Shown here one piece after another: positions 37,162 through 46,077 of a DNA stretch of 64,000 bases. The first letter of the stretch is position 1, and each line of letters starts with the position of its first letter. The stretch is from Halarcobacter ebronensis (GTDB taxonomy: Bacteria > Campylobacterota > Campylobacteria > Campylobacterales > Arcobacteraceae). Made by a program: the position numbers and the translations under genes. Where the stretch lies: the NCBI RefSeq assembly GCF_013201825.1, contig NZ_CP053836.1, positions 806,001-870,000 of the forward strand, in the 5' to 3' direction. The notes under the pieces were generated by a model. That model was not told where the DNA came from, made no database searches, and worked only from the letters and a program-made list of their open reading frames with translations.

Positions 37162-39276
37162 TTAAAAGCTCTCCCACTCATCATCATCTTTTGTATTTGA
37201 AGTTATGGTCTTAGAAGCTTGGTTTTTTTGATTTTGTACTTTTGGTTTCTCATCTTTTGGTTTGACTTGAGTTTTTACCTCTTTTGTTGTTTGACTATTT
37301 TTAGAAGAATTAGAGTGTGTTTTTGTATTTGAATTTTCAGTTACTTTATCTTTTCCAATAAACTCTTTCTCATCAGCCTCTTTTACAATCTCATTTGCAA
37401 TCTCTTGGGTTTGATTTGCTATATCTTTTGTTTCATTTGCAACAGCAGCATTTTGTTGAGTTTGTCTATCCAAAAGATTTATTGCATCATTAATTTGAAC
37501 AATACCTGTTTGTTGCTCTTTACTTGCAACTTCAACATCACTAATTAACTCTAAAGTTCTAGTAATATTTTCATTTAGCCCAACATAACCTTTAATCATT
37601 GTATCAGCGATATTTTTACCATCATTAGCTTTTATTGTAGCATTTTCAACTAAATCTTTAATCTCTTTTGCTGCTTCAGCACTTCTTGAAGCAAGATTTC
37701 TAACCTCTTGTGCAACAACAGCAAAACCTTTTCCAGCTTCACCAGCAGTTGCAGCTTCAACAGCAGCATTAAGTGAAAGAATATTTGTTTGGAAAGCTAT
37801 TTGATCAATTACACTAATTGCATCATTAATAGCTGTAACTTGTTCATTTATACTATCCATTGCAGAAGTAGTTTGATTTGCAAGTTTTTCACCCTCTGAA
37901 GATGAGCGTCTAAGCTCATTAGCATTTTGTGCCATTTTTACTACATTTTCTGTATTATGAGAGATATTTGAGGTAATCTCTTCAAGTGCTGCTGCTGTCT
38001 GTTCTAAAGAGGCTGCTGCTTCATTTGATGATTGGCTAAGTTTATCTACATTTTTTAAAAGTGTATAAGCACTATTTTGTAATGTTATACCATTTGATTT
38101 ATTATCAACAAGCATTTCATTGATAATATCTGCTAAAGTGTTAAGTCCTTCTACTGTGTCACCTTTTGCATCTTTTATTCTAAATGTAAAGTTCAGTTTT
38201 TGATACTCTTTTAGAGATTTTTTTATCTCATTTAAATTATCAGCGACTGTTTTAGAGATGGTCTCTAACATATCATTAAAAATTGTTTTTAACTCTTCTA
38301 AAGATTGATTGTGTGTTTGTCTTTCAATTCTTTTTTTGATATCACCATCTTTAACTAAAGCAACAACTCTTTTTACATCATCGATTAATGAAATATCTTC
38401 TTCTAACAATATTTTCGTCTTATTTATATTTTCATTTACAACAGTTGCAATTTCGGCAATTTCATCATTGGAACTATTATCAAGTAAATTAACCGTTGTA
38501 CTATCTTTGTTTAAATATGCAAAAAATCCCAAAAGACCATCTTTGAATTTTGTAATTGACTTGTTAATTGTTTTGCTTAAATAAATTGAGAAAAATATTG
38601 TAAGTGCAATACTAATCAAAGTCATAATTATAAAAGTTGTAAAAGAGCTACTTATAGCGGCATCTGTATCTTTTTGATTATTTTCAATTACTTTATAAGA
38701 TGCTTCTGTAAAAAAGTCCATTGCTCCTCTCATCTTTTCATAATCTGATAAATATTGGTCAAAATAGAATCTATTTGCATCATTAAACTTTTCCGCATTT
38801 ATCATCTCAATTAGTTTGTTTGTATTTTCTGTTGTTTTTTGATAGTAGGTGTCAAATTCATCAAATTTTGCCTTGTGCTCAGGCATTTCATGGGCCAAAA
38901 GAGCAGAAAACTTATCAAATCTTTGTCTTACCTGATTTAGATTATTTAACACTTCATCTTTTATTATTTTGTTTGCTTTCTCTTTATCATGACTTGCCAA
39001 TGATTTAGAAATAGCTGCATTTGATTGATAAGAGTCCCTATCTGCTTCCAAAAGAAAAGTCATTCCAAAATTGATTATTTGAGATATTGCAACATTTGAT
39101 TGATAAGAATCTCTATCTGATTCTAAAAGATAATCAACACCTGCATAATCTTTTGTTACAAGATTTTTAACATTTGTTTTAATATCACGGATATTATTTG
39201 CAACATAAAGGCTGGCCAAAATTGTAGTAATAATAAGTACCATAAAAGCACCTATGATTTTTTTCTTAATAGACAT
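37162..39276 (-). CDS. Methyl-accepting chemotaxis protein with duplicated sensor helix and WESF tether
   Basis: 704-residue membrane receptor closely related to 34862-36895. TM1 is at about 8-28, a helical sensor follows, TM2 is at about 212-237, and the hairpin carries a long Ser/Lys/Asn-rich tail ending DDDEWESF, a CheR/CheB tether. The sensor is longer because its first helix carries a tandem duplication: [17 protein letters not shown] (49-65) recurs as [17 protein letters not shown] (74-90). The 25-residue period equals about seven helical turns, so helix phase is kept. The 266 bases before the next receptor (36896-37161) are AT-rich with no gene. Ligand unknown. Confidence 0.93.
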   Translation of the reverse strand: MSIKKKIIGAFMVLIITTILASLYVANNIRDIKTNVKNLVTKDYAGVDYLLESDRDSYQSNVAISQIINFGMTFLLEADRDSYQSNAAISKSLASHDKEKANKIIKDEVLNNLNQVRQRFDKFSALLAHEMPEHKAKFDEFDTYYQKTTENTNKLIEMINAEKFNDANRFYFDQYLSDYEKMRGAMDFFTEASYKVIENNQKDTDAAISSSFTTFIIMTLISIALTIFFSIYLSKTINKSITKFKDGLLGFFAYLNKDSTTVNLLDNSSNDEIAEIATVVNENINKTKILLEEDISLIDDVKRVVALVKDGDIKKRIERQTHNQSLEELKTIFNDMLETISKTVADNLNEIKKSLKEYQKLNFTFRIKDAKGDTVEGLNTLADIINEMLVDNKSNGITLQNSAYTLLKNVDKLSQSSNEAAASLEQTAAALEEITSNISHNTENVVKMAQNANELRRSSSEGEKLANQTTSAMDSINEQVTAINDAISVIDQIAFQTNILSLNAAVEAATAGEAGKGFAVVAQEVRNLASRSAEAAKEIKDLVENATIKANDGKNIADTMIKGYVGLNENITRTLELISDVEVASKEQQTGIVQINDAINLLDRQTQQNAAVANETKDIANQTQEIANEIVKEADEKEFIGKDKVTENSNTKTHSNSSKNSQTTKEVKTQVKPKDEKPKVQNQKNQASKTITSNTKDDDEWESF
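39007..39132. repeat. In-frame tandem duplication inside a chemoreceptor sensor
   Basis: Two 51-base units (39007-39057 and 39082-39132) with a 75-base period, sharing long identical runs such as CATTTGATTGATAAGA. They encode 17-residue segments that differ at three positions. Confidence 0.85.
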
Positions 39277-39430
39277 GTTAACTCCTAGTTCATTTCTTGA
39301 AATGATATTATCAAAGCTGATTTAGTAATAAATTAATTTTCGTTTCTATTTAGATAATATATACAAAAATTAATTATTTATAGATATTTATAACATATGT
39401 TTGATTTAAAAATTATTATAAGGTTTAGTA

Positions 39431-40921
39431 TTATATTTTTTTAAATTCTTTTATAATCTCTTCTATTGGTTCAATTCCAACAGAGATTCTTAAAATATCG
39501 ATTGGAAGTTCAATCTTTTGTAAAAACTTTTTTCCTTCTTCTGTTTTGATTAAATCATAGTGAGCCAAATAGGTGTAAGGCATAAGAAGAGTAAACTCTG
39601 TACCCAAACTTGGACCCTTTGCAAAGTTTAGTCTGTCATAAACTTCCCTAAAAGGTTTTGTAAAAGTTACTGAGATAATGCCAGTGTAGCAGTTGTCATC
39701 TATCATAGCTTGAGAGTAGTTCTCTTTGTTTGTTTCATCAAGGCAATAATAGAGTTTGTCTATTAGAGGTGAAGTTTTAAAATACTCAACTAATGCTTTG
39801 GTATTTGAAGAGATTTTTTTAACTCTTTTTTCATAATCTTTTATTTCATATGCTAATCTTTGGATATCTTTTATATATACTTTTTCACAGTGTTTAAAAA
39901 ACTCACCACTCATATGAGATAGTCTATTTTTTTTATTTAAAATCAAAGCTCCCATTAAAACATCTGCATTTCCACAAGCAAATTTAGTTAAAGACTCCAC
40001 AAAAATATCTGCATAATCTGTTAAATCAAGATTATAAGGAGTTGCAAAAGTTGTATCTATTACAAGGGGAATATTATACTTATCACAAAGCGCTCTTAAT
40101 CTTTTTATATCAACACATTTTAGAAGTGGATTTGTTGGCATTTCAGTTATAATTGCAGTTACTTTAAACCCATCTTGTTTTAAAAAATCTTCTAGCAAAT
40201 CAAGGTTGGCAATATCAGAAAATACCTTTTGTCTTTGGAAGTGATGGTTTACTATATTCATAGTATCTAAATATAGCCATCCAAATTGAACTAAAATATC
40301 TCTTCCATTGTGGGTTTGGATTGTATTAAGAGCTCTAACCACAGAATATATGGCATTCATTCCAGAGGGCGTTAGAGCTATATTTTCTAAGGGCTGTTTA
40401 TACGCTTTTGCCAAAGTAGTTTTTACAATAGTTTGGGCATTTTTACTATCTTCTAACTTCTCTTTATGAAGTGAATCAATAAGCTTGTGTTTATAAAGAT
40501 AATCTTCAGCTAATCTTGAAGAGAGGTTACATCCCACGTGTTGAATATAACTTAATACTTTTTGTAGTTGTGAAGTCCCATTTTGAACTAAAATTACACC
40601 AAAAGGTTCATTTATATCAATTTTATTGTAGATGTAGTATTTATCACTTACAAGTTCAACAGCTTTTTTTGAGCTTAGAATTACAACCTCATAATTATCA
40701 CTTATTTGATACTTTTTCTTAATATATTTAGCTAGTAATTTTAGATATGGATGTAAAATAAATCTTGGATATCCACTTTTTATAACTTCTAAGGTCTTTT
40801 TATCTTGTTCTTCATATCCAATTACATCATCTAGCGTTGGCATAGATACGGAAACAGCATGGATATTTTTAATTGGCAGGGTTTCTCCTGCAACTATAGG
40901 CTTAAAAAAACTCTCATTCAT
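39431..40921 (-). CDS. Cys/Met-metabolism PLP enzyme with fungal STR2-like N-terminal extension
   Basis: 496-residue enzyme of the cystathionine gamma-synthase fold. The PLP-binding Lys is in VESLTKFACGNADVLMG (near 315). NPL/MPTNPLLKCVDI and VIDTTFATPYNLD are conserved in the family. About 150 extra residues precede the catalytic domain and begin with AVSVSMPTLDDVIGYEE, a pattern shared with fungal cystathionine gamma-synthases (Str2/Met-7 type), which are also long. It follows the 383-residue paralogue with zero spacing, so the two may act in sequence or as a complex in transsulfuration or methionine synthesis. Confidence 0.82.
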   Translation of the reverse strand: MNESFFKPIVAGETLPIKNIHAVSVSMPTLDDVIGYEEQDKKTLEVIKSGYPRFILHPYLKLLAKYIKKKYQISDNYEVVILSSKKAVELVSDKYYIYNKIDINEPFGVILVQNGTSQLQKVLSYIQHVGCNLSSRLAEDYLYKHKLIDSLHKEKLEDSKNAQTIVKTTLAKAYKQPLENIALTPSGMNAIYSVVRALNTIQTHNGRDILVQFGWLYLDTMNIVNHHFQRQKVFSDIANLDLLEDFLKQDGFKVTAIITEMPTNPLLKCVDIKRLRALCDKYNIPLVIDTTFATPYNLDLTDYADIFVESLTKFACGNADVLMGALILNKKNRLSHMSGEFFKHCEKVYIKDIQRLAYEIKDYEKRVKKISSNTKALVEYFKTSPLIDKLYYCLDETNKENYSQAMIDDNCYTGIISVTFTKPFREVYDRLNFAKGPSLGTEFTLLMPYTYLAHYDLIKTEEGKKFLQKIELPIDILRISVGIEPIEEIIKEFKKI

Positions 40922-42073
40922 CTATATTACAGCCTGTTTTATATCTTCTATTAGATCTTCAACATTCTCTAAACCAATAGAGAATCTAACTGTTCCCTCC
41001 GCTATTCCAATAGCTTCAAGCTCCTCTTTAGAAAAAGAGGCGTGGGAGATTTTTGCAGGGATTTCTACTCTTGAATCAGGGCTTCCAAAAGAGCACTTCT
41101 CCCCAAAGATTTTTGTATTTTCAATAAATTTTTCAGCTAAATCAAGAGATCTAAAATCTGCACAAAAAACACCTGGAATATATTTCATTTGTTTTTTTGC
41201 CAATTCATATTGGGGATGAGTTTTTAATCCTGGGTGAGTAACTTTTGTAATATAGCTTTGCTCTTCCAAAAATTTTGCAATTTCTAGGGAGCTATTTTGA
41301 TGCTCTATCATTCGCACCTTTAAAGTAGGAACACCTAGGGAAATTAGATATACATCCATTGGATTTTGACTTCTTCCATGGGCATTTGCATAGTAGTGAA
41401 TCTGTTCTGAAAGTTCTTGCGTTTTTGCAACTATTGCACCTGCAACAACTGCTCCATGTCCTGATACATATTTTGTAGTTGAAAATAGTGAGAAATCAGC
41501 TCCAAGATCTAAAGGCTTTTGAGAGATAAAAGTTGCAAGTGAGTTATCAACTGCAAATAGACTTTCATATTTGTGAACTATTTTTGCTACTTTTTCTAAG
41601 TCAATTATTTTAAGTCCAGGATTTGTTGGAGATTCACAAAGAACCAAATCTATTGGGTTGTTTTTTAAAATCTCTTCAAGCTTTTCAAAATCTAAAAAGT
41701 TTGCAAAATGTACTGTTATATTGTATTTCTCTTTAAATACTTTTAGAAGTCTAAAGGTTCCCCCATAACAATCAGCTTCTACAAGTATATGAGAGTTTGC
41801 TTTTAAAACTGTCTCAAAAAGTAAGGCAACTGAAGCAATACCTGTGTGTGTACACACGCAACCTTTTCCACCTTCAACATGGGCAAATAGGTTTTCTAAA
41901 ACTTCCCTTGTTGGGTTATCACTTCTTGTATAGTCATATATTTTTTCACCTTTTTGTTTCTTTAAATCAAAGGTTCCTGTGTTATAAATTGGAAAGTGTG
42001 AAGCTCCTGCACTATCCTCAAAGGGTGCAAATTTAGTCATATGACTTAAAACTGTCTCAATATTTTTGTACAT
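40922..42073 (-). CDS. Cystathionine gamma-synthase/lyase-like PLP enzyme
   Basis: 383-residue PLP enzyme of the Cys/Met metabolism family at normal length. Family signatures are YTRSDNPTREVLE (about 44-56), the PLP Asp in LFAVDNSLAT, and the Schiff-base Lys in FSTTKYVSGH (near 205). ESPTNPGLKI and VRFSIGLENVEDLI are also typical. Members include MetB, MetC, MetZ and methionine gamma-lyase, and the sequence alone does not settle which. It is directly followed by a second, longer family member; their coexpression points to two steps of one pathway, for example sulfur transfer between cysteine and homocysteine. Confidence 0.87.
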   Translation of the reverse strand: MYKNIETVLSHMTKFAPFEDSAGASHFPIYNTGTFDLKKQKGEKIYDYTRSDNPTREVLENLFAHVEGGKGCVCTHTGIASVALLFETVLKANSHILVEADCYGGTFRLLKVFKEKYNITVHFANFLDFEKLEEILKNNPIDLVLCESPTNPGLKIIDLEKVAKIVHKYESLFAVDNSLATFISQKPLDLGADFSLFSTTKYVSGHGAVVAGAIVAKTQELSEQIHYYANAHGRSQNPMDVYLISLGVPTLKVRMIEHQNSSLEIAKFLEEQSYITKVTHPGLKTHPQYELAKKQMKYIPGVFCADFRSLDLAEKFIENTKIFGEKCSFGSPDSRVEIPAKISHASFSKEELEAIGIAEGTVRFSIGLENVEDLIEDIKQAVI

Positions 42074-42142
42074 AATAATCCCTGCATATCTAATATATAA
42101 TATTTTACAATAAGTTTAATTAGACAAACTTATATATCTTCC

Positions 42143-43807
42143 CTATGCTTTTTGTTCGGCATTTGTAACTATCTGTTTTTCTCTGAATATAAGATGTGGA
42201 TCTTCGTAGTATTGCCCCCAATCTTTAGAGTTATTCTTTTCTCCAAGCGTTAAAACTAAGCCTTTTATATCGCTTCTTTCTATCTCAAACTCTTTTAAAG
42301 AAAACATAGCTTTACTAAAAGCATTTCTTACCATTGGGTTATTCTGGGAAGTAATAACTATCCCATCATCTTTTAAAACCTCTTTTATTAGCTTTGCAAA
42401 CTCGAAAGTAACCAGAGAAGGGTTTAAATTTGGTAAAAAACTATCTAAAAAAACTATATCATATTTTTTTGTCAATTTTGTGATTGAGTATCTTGCATCA
42501 TCAATAATTAGTTTTAGATGATTCTTTTCATCCTTATACTCTAACTTTTTAAAGATTTTTTCTAAAATCTCTTTTTCGTCTTTTTCTTTTATTAAACTAA
42601 CTGCCTGTTTTATAATAACTCTATTTTTATCTAAAGCTGTAATATTTAGGGCATTTTTCTTTTTTAGTTTCATTGCACAAAGAGTATTGTAACCCATACC
42701 AAAACCAATATCTAAAAGTTCAACATCTCCTTTTTCCAATCTTTGCTCTAGGTTTGATTGTTTTATAAAAAGCTCCTTAGCCTCTTTATAGGCTCCAGCT
42801 TTTGCATGGTAGTAATCTTTATAGCTTTTATCCCAAATTGTAATACTTCCATCTTCAAGATTAAAACTATTTTGCTTTTGTATTGGAACTTCTATTTTTT
42901 CAAGGAAATCCCCTTGAAAGAAACCGCCATTTAGCATGGCTTCATTTATATACTCTATAAACTCACCCTTTTGCATATTCCACAAAGGGGCTATTAAATC
43001 AGTTGTAGGAGTATCTGTTGAGACTCTAATTATTGGGATATTTTTTGGAGTATTACGTATTAGAAAAATCAGCTCATTTGCATATTCATACTCCATCAAA
43101 GTTTTAAAAGGTTTTTTTTCATACTCTTTTTGAAGGGCTGTATTTTTTATAATATGGAGATTATGTATTTTTATTCCATCAACGCCAGCTTTTACCGCCC
43201 CATTTAAAGTATTTAGCCAATCTTCTCTACTCTCCCCTTGAAAACCCACAATTATATGGGCAAAGATTTTTATACCATACTCTTTTAATTTTTTAATAGC
43301 CTCTAAAGAGGTTTTAGAGTCGTGTCCTCTATTGATATTTACTAAAGTTTTATCATTTAGGGTTTGAACGCCCAAATCAACATATACATCAATATCTTCA
43401 TTTAGCTCTTTTAGATACTCCAAGGTACTTTTACTTAAGCAATCTGGTCTTGTTCCAATGCTAATAGCTTTAAAGTTATAAAAACTAAGAAGCTCTTTAT
43501 AGCTTTTTTTTTGATTTATTACAGAGGTAAAAGTTCCTGTATAGGCTTGAATATAGAGCATAAACTCTTTTGCCTTGTATCTTTTTTGGGAAAAATCTAT
43601 TGCTTTTTCTATTTGCTCTTTTACACTTTGTGCATCTAAAGTTTGAGCTGCTCTAGCTCCATTTGAGGGACAAAAGGTACAACCACCTAGATTGTTTTCA
43701 TCTCTATTTGGGCAACCTAAATCCAAATCAACTGGAATTGAGTGTAGAGTTGTGCCATATTTGTCTTTTAGAAATTTTTTAAAAGTGAAGTAGGGGGCAA
43801 TTTGCAT
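42143..43807 (-). CDS. Radical SAM (TIGR01212/YtqA-MnmL type) fused to MnmC-type tRNA methyltransferase
   Basis: 554-residue two-domain enzyme. Residues about 1-300 form a radical SAM domain of the YhcC/YtqA group, with the 4Fe-4S cysteines in the family's CPNRD...GGCTFC pattern (C32, C43, C46). Residues about 310-554 match the MnmC N-terminal methyltransferase: a YYHAKAGAYKEAKELF entry motif, SAM motif LDIGFGMGYNTL (near 365), VFLDSFLPNLNP and SQNNPMVRNAFSKAMF. In Bacillus subtilis, YtqA (MnmL) trims cmnm5U to nm5U in tRNA and a separate methyltransferase (MnmM) makes mnm5U; MnmC2 does that last step in enterobacteria. The fusion would do both. Monocistronic. Confidence 0.86.
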   Translation of the reverse strand: MQIAPYFTFKKFLKDKYGTTLHSIPVDLDLGCPNRDENNLGGCTFCPSNGARAAQTLDAQSVKEQIEKAIDFSQKRYKAKEFMLYIQAYTGTFTSVINQKKSYKELLSFYNFKAISIGTRPDCLSKSTLEYLKELNEDIDVYVDLGVQTLNDKTLVNINRGHDSKTSLEAIKKLKEYGIKIFAHIIVGFQGESREDWLNTLNGAVKAGVDGIKIHNLHIIKNTALQKEYEKKPFKTLMEYEYANELIFLIRNTPKNIPIIRVSTDTPTTDLIAPLWNMQKGEFIEYINEAMLNGGFFQGDFLEKIEVPIQKQNSFNLEDGSITIWDKSYKDYYHAKAGAYKEAKELFIKQSNLEQRLEKGDVELLDIGFGMGYNTLCAMKLKKKNALNITALDKNRVIIKQAVSLIKEKDEKEILEKIFKKLEYKDEKNHLKLIIDDARYSITKLTKKYDIVFLDSFLPNLNPSLVTFEFAKLIKEVLKDDGIVITSQNNPMVRNAFSKAMFSLKEFEIERSDIKGLVLTLGEKNNSKDWGQYYEDPHLIFREKQIVTNAEQKA

Positions 43808-43915
43808 TTTTTTCCTTTTGCGAATTATATTTGTTTTTCTATTAAAAATTAAAGGAGTAATAAAGTTGAACAGAACTTATCTATTTTGTTAGGTTAAATA
43901 TAGATTATTTTAATT

Positions 43916-43924
43916 TGCTATAAT
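43916..43924 (+). promoter_or_regulatory. Extended -10 promoter of the RssA-like patatin gene
   Basis: TGCTATAAT, identical to the element at 6688-6696. The start codon is 29 bases downstream. Confidence 0.55.
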
Positions 43925-43953
43925 AGATGAAAATTTATTATTAAAGTTAAAAA

Positions 43954-44805
43954 ATGGATAAAAAAAGAGTATCTTTGGTATTAGGAAGTGGAGGGGCTAG
44001 AGGTTATGCCCATATTGGAGTAATTGAGGAATTAGAAAAAAGAGGCTATGAAATAGTGAGTGTTTCAGGCTCTTCAATGGGAGCACTAATTGGTGGACTT
44101 TATGCAAGTGGTAAACTTGAAGAGTATAAAAAATGGGTTTTGGAGTTTAATGTATTTGATGTTCTTAAACTTGTAGATTTTGCCTTTAAAAAGAGTGGAA
44201 TGATTAATGGACAAAAGGTTTTTGAAAAACTTGAAGAGTTTATAAAAGATATAAATATCGAGGATTTAGATATTAAGTTTACAGCTGTTGCAAGTGATAT
44301 CAATAGTAGGGAAGAGGTTGTTATAAATAGTGGATCTCTAAAAGATGCAATTAGAGCTTCAATAGCAATACCAACACTTTTTACTCCACAAAAAATTGAA
44401 AAGAGATTACTCTTTGATGGTGGACTTTGTAATCCTTTACCAATATCATGTGTAGATAAAAATAGTGATTTAATAATAGCAGTAAACTTAAATGATAATA
44501 GCGAAATCAAAGAGGAATACAGCGATATTTTTACAAAAACAGATTCTCTTTTAGCCCTTAAAATTTCAGAATTTATCACTAATAAATCTAAAAAAGGTAA
44601 AATTAGTTACTTTGAAATAATTAGTAACTCAATAGAGACCATGCAAGAAGTTATTACAAAACAACAGTTAAAAGAGAACTCTCCAGATATTATGATAAAT
44701 ATCTCTAGCAAAGTTTGCAAGTTTTATGAGTTTCATAAAGCAAATGAGTTAATAGAATATGGAAGAAGAGTCGCAAAAGAGTATTTAGAAAAGGAGAAAA
44801 ATTGA
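43954..44805 (+). CDS. Patatin-like phospholipase, RssA type (cytoplasmic)
   Basis: 283-residue patatin with no signal peptide. The oxyanion hole GSGGARGYAHIGV (about 10-22), nucleophile Ser in GSSMGALIGG (near 43) and catalytic Asp in FDGGLCNPLP (near 153) are all present. This short form resembles RssA/YchK and NTE-like esterases, acting on lysophospholipids or acyl groups at the inner membrane. It is distinct from the lipoprotein patatin at 22348-23658. Its stop overlaps the TTG start of the DUF2798 gene, so the two are translationally coupled. Confidence 0.87.
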   Translation: MDKKRVSLVLGSGGARGYAHIGVIEELEKRGYEIVSVSGSSMGALIGGLYASGKLEEYKKWVLEFNVFDVLKLVDFAFKKSGMINGQKVFEKLEEFIKDINIEDLDIKFTAVASDINSREEVVINSGSLKDAIRASIAIPTLFTPQKIEKRLLFDGGLCNPLPISCVDKNSDLIIAVNLNDNSEIKEEYSDIFTKTDSLLALKISEFITNKSKKGKISYFEIISNSIETMQEVITKQQLKENSPDIMINISSKVCKFYEFHKANELIEYGRRVAKEYLEKEKN

Positions 44806-45029
44806 TACCACCAAGATACAGAAGAGTTGTCTTTGCATTTTTCATGTCACTTTTTATGAGTTTTATAATGAGTTTTGTGATTACGTTTATAAATCTGGGT
44901 TTTATAGATGGTTTTATCTTAAAGTGGTTAGAGGCATTTTTAAAAGCATTTGTATGTGCTTTCCCTATAGTTTTTTTTGTTGCACCTGCTGTAAATAGAC
45001 TTACAAATAAGATTGTAAAAGAGCTTTAG
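44802..45029 (+). CDS. DUF2798 small membrane protein
   Basis: 75-residue protein with two membrane helices (about 10-30 and 45-64). The opening PPRYRRVVFAFFMSLFMSF and the central WLEAFLKAFVCAFPIVFF fit the DUF2798 family of unknown function. The TTG start follows AAGGAG by 5-6 bases and overlaps the patatin stop. It converges with a 50-codon gene on the other strand, with a 4-base overlap at their ends. Confidence 0.75.
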   Translation: MIPPRYRRVVFAFFMSLFMSFIMSFVITFINLGFIDGFILKWLEAFLKAFVCAFPIVFFVAPAVNRLTNKIVKEL

Positions 45030-45178
45030 TCAAAATATTTAAAATCATCATCTTCACTTCCATCTTTTTTTCTATTTTTAAATTTCCACATAGTAATAAA
45101 GTATTTGAGTGAAGAGTAGAGAATAAAACAAGTAATTATACCCAATAGCAAAAAACTTACTATGTAGAATATTTCCAT
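45026..45178 (-). CDS. Small single-pass membrane protein (50 residues)
   Basis: Open frame of 50 codons encoding MEIFYIVSFLLLGIITCFIL followed by a basic, then acidic tail (WKFKNRKKDG, SEDDDFKYFD). One helix with positive residues after it predicts N-out, C-in. It starts 8 bases after the end of the gene at 45187-45498 on the same strand, and it fills an otherwise empty gap. No strong ribosome-binding site is visible. I do not recognise the family. Coding is supported by the coherent membrane-protein composition and tight packing only. Confidence 0.5.
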   Translation of the reverse strand: MEIFYIVSFLLLGIITCFILYSSLKYFITMWKFKNRKKDGSEDDDFKYFD

Positions 45179-45186
45179 ATTATCAA

Positions 45187-45498
45187 CTATTTTTTATTTT
45201 TATCAGATTGGTATTGTAAAAAGTTTTTTGGCTCGTCAGAATCATCTTTTTGATTTTTATCAGGAACATTTTCAATACCTTTGAAATCATCAAACCACTT
45301 TAATTCAGAGGGCATATTAGGCTCAGTTTTACTTTTATTTGTACTAGAAAAATCAAATCCTTGTGTATTAAAATCAAATTTTTGATACATTACTAAAGTA
45401 AATATTATAATAGCAAGCACTAATAATATTTTGAATAATAGCTCAAGAACCATATGTAAGGTAGTTTTTTTCTTTTGTATCTTCTTTTCTTTTTCCAT
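45187..45498 (-). CDS. Small membrane protein of unknown function
   Basis: 103-residue protein with a lysine-rich start (MEKEKKIQKKKTT), one membrane helix (about 15-40) and a hydrophilic periplasmic or cytoplasmic tail rich in Asp, Lys and Asn ending in QYQSDKNKK. No family is recognised. It is cotranscribed with the 50-codon membrane protein downstream and divergent from the yjbQ-like gene; about 45 bases separate the two starts. Confidence 0.65.
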   Translation of the reverse strand: MEKEKKIQKKKTTLHMVLELLFKILLVLAIIIFTLVMYQKFDFNTQGFDFSSTNKSKTEPNMPSELKWFDDFKGIENVPDKNQKDDSDEPKNFLQYQSDKNKK

Positions 45499-45530
45499 AT
45501 AATCATTGTACAGTAAAATAAATTATTTTT

Positions 45531-45539
45531 TGCTATGAT
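45531..45539 (+). promoter_or_regulatory. Extended -10 promoter placing transcription start at the YjbQ-family ATG
   Basis: TGCTATGAT. Normal spacing puts +1 at about 45545-45547, and the ATG is at 45546. No ribosome-binding site fits between them. Confidence 0.5.
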
Positions 45540-45545
45540 TTGATT

Positions 45546-45968
45546 ATGAAAATGTTACAAAAAGAGTTTAAATTAAAATTACACCCTCGCGGTTTTCACT
45601 TAATAACTAATGATATTATGAAAAATATTGAAGATGAGATTAAAGATTTTCATATTGGAACTTTGAATCTTTTTATAAAACATACAAGTGCAAGTCTAAG
45701 TATAAATGAAAATTGCGATAGCAGTGTAAGAAGTGATATGGAAGTTTTTTTTAATGATGTTGTCTCAAATAAAAGTTATTTTGAACACACATATGAGGGT
45801 GATGATGATATGCCTGCACATATTAAAAGTTCAATATTGGGTTGTTCTTTGACAATCCCAATTACGAATAGAAAACTAAATCTTGGAACTTGGCAAGGAA
45901 TCTATTTAGGAGAACATAGAAATTTTGGTGGAGCAAGAACTATTGTTGCAACTATAATTGGTGAATAA
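45546..45968 (+). CDS. YjbQ/UPF0047 family protein
   Basis: 140-residue protein of the YjbQ family. The conserved stretches are present: HTSASLSINENCDSSVRSDM (about 47-66), HIKSSILGCSLTIPI and WQGIYLGEHRNFGG. Members have weak thiamine-phosphate-synthase-like activity reported, but the physiological role is unclear. The ATG at 45546 is chosen over the one at 45552 because it coincides with the predicted transcription start; a TTG six bases upstream is less likely. It is monocistronic. Confidence 0.85.
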   Translation: MKMLQKEFKLKLHPRGFHLITNDIMKNIEDEIKDFHIGTLNLFIKHTSASLSINENCDSSVRSDMEVFFNDVVSNKSYFEHTYEGDDDMPAHIKSSILGCSLTIPITNRKLNLGTWQGIYLGEHRNFGGARTIVATIIGE

Positions 45969-46077
45969 AAACTCTTTAATAGCTTTTTCATACCAATTTC
46001 TATAAACTTTCACAATTAATTAAAAATTAAAATACAATTAATCTACAATTTATAAATAATTTTTTAAAGGAATAATA

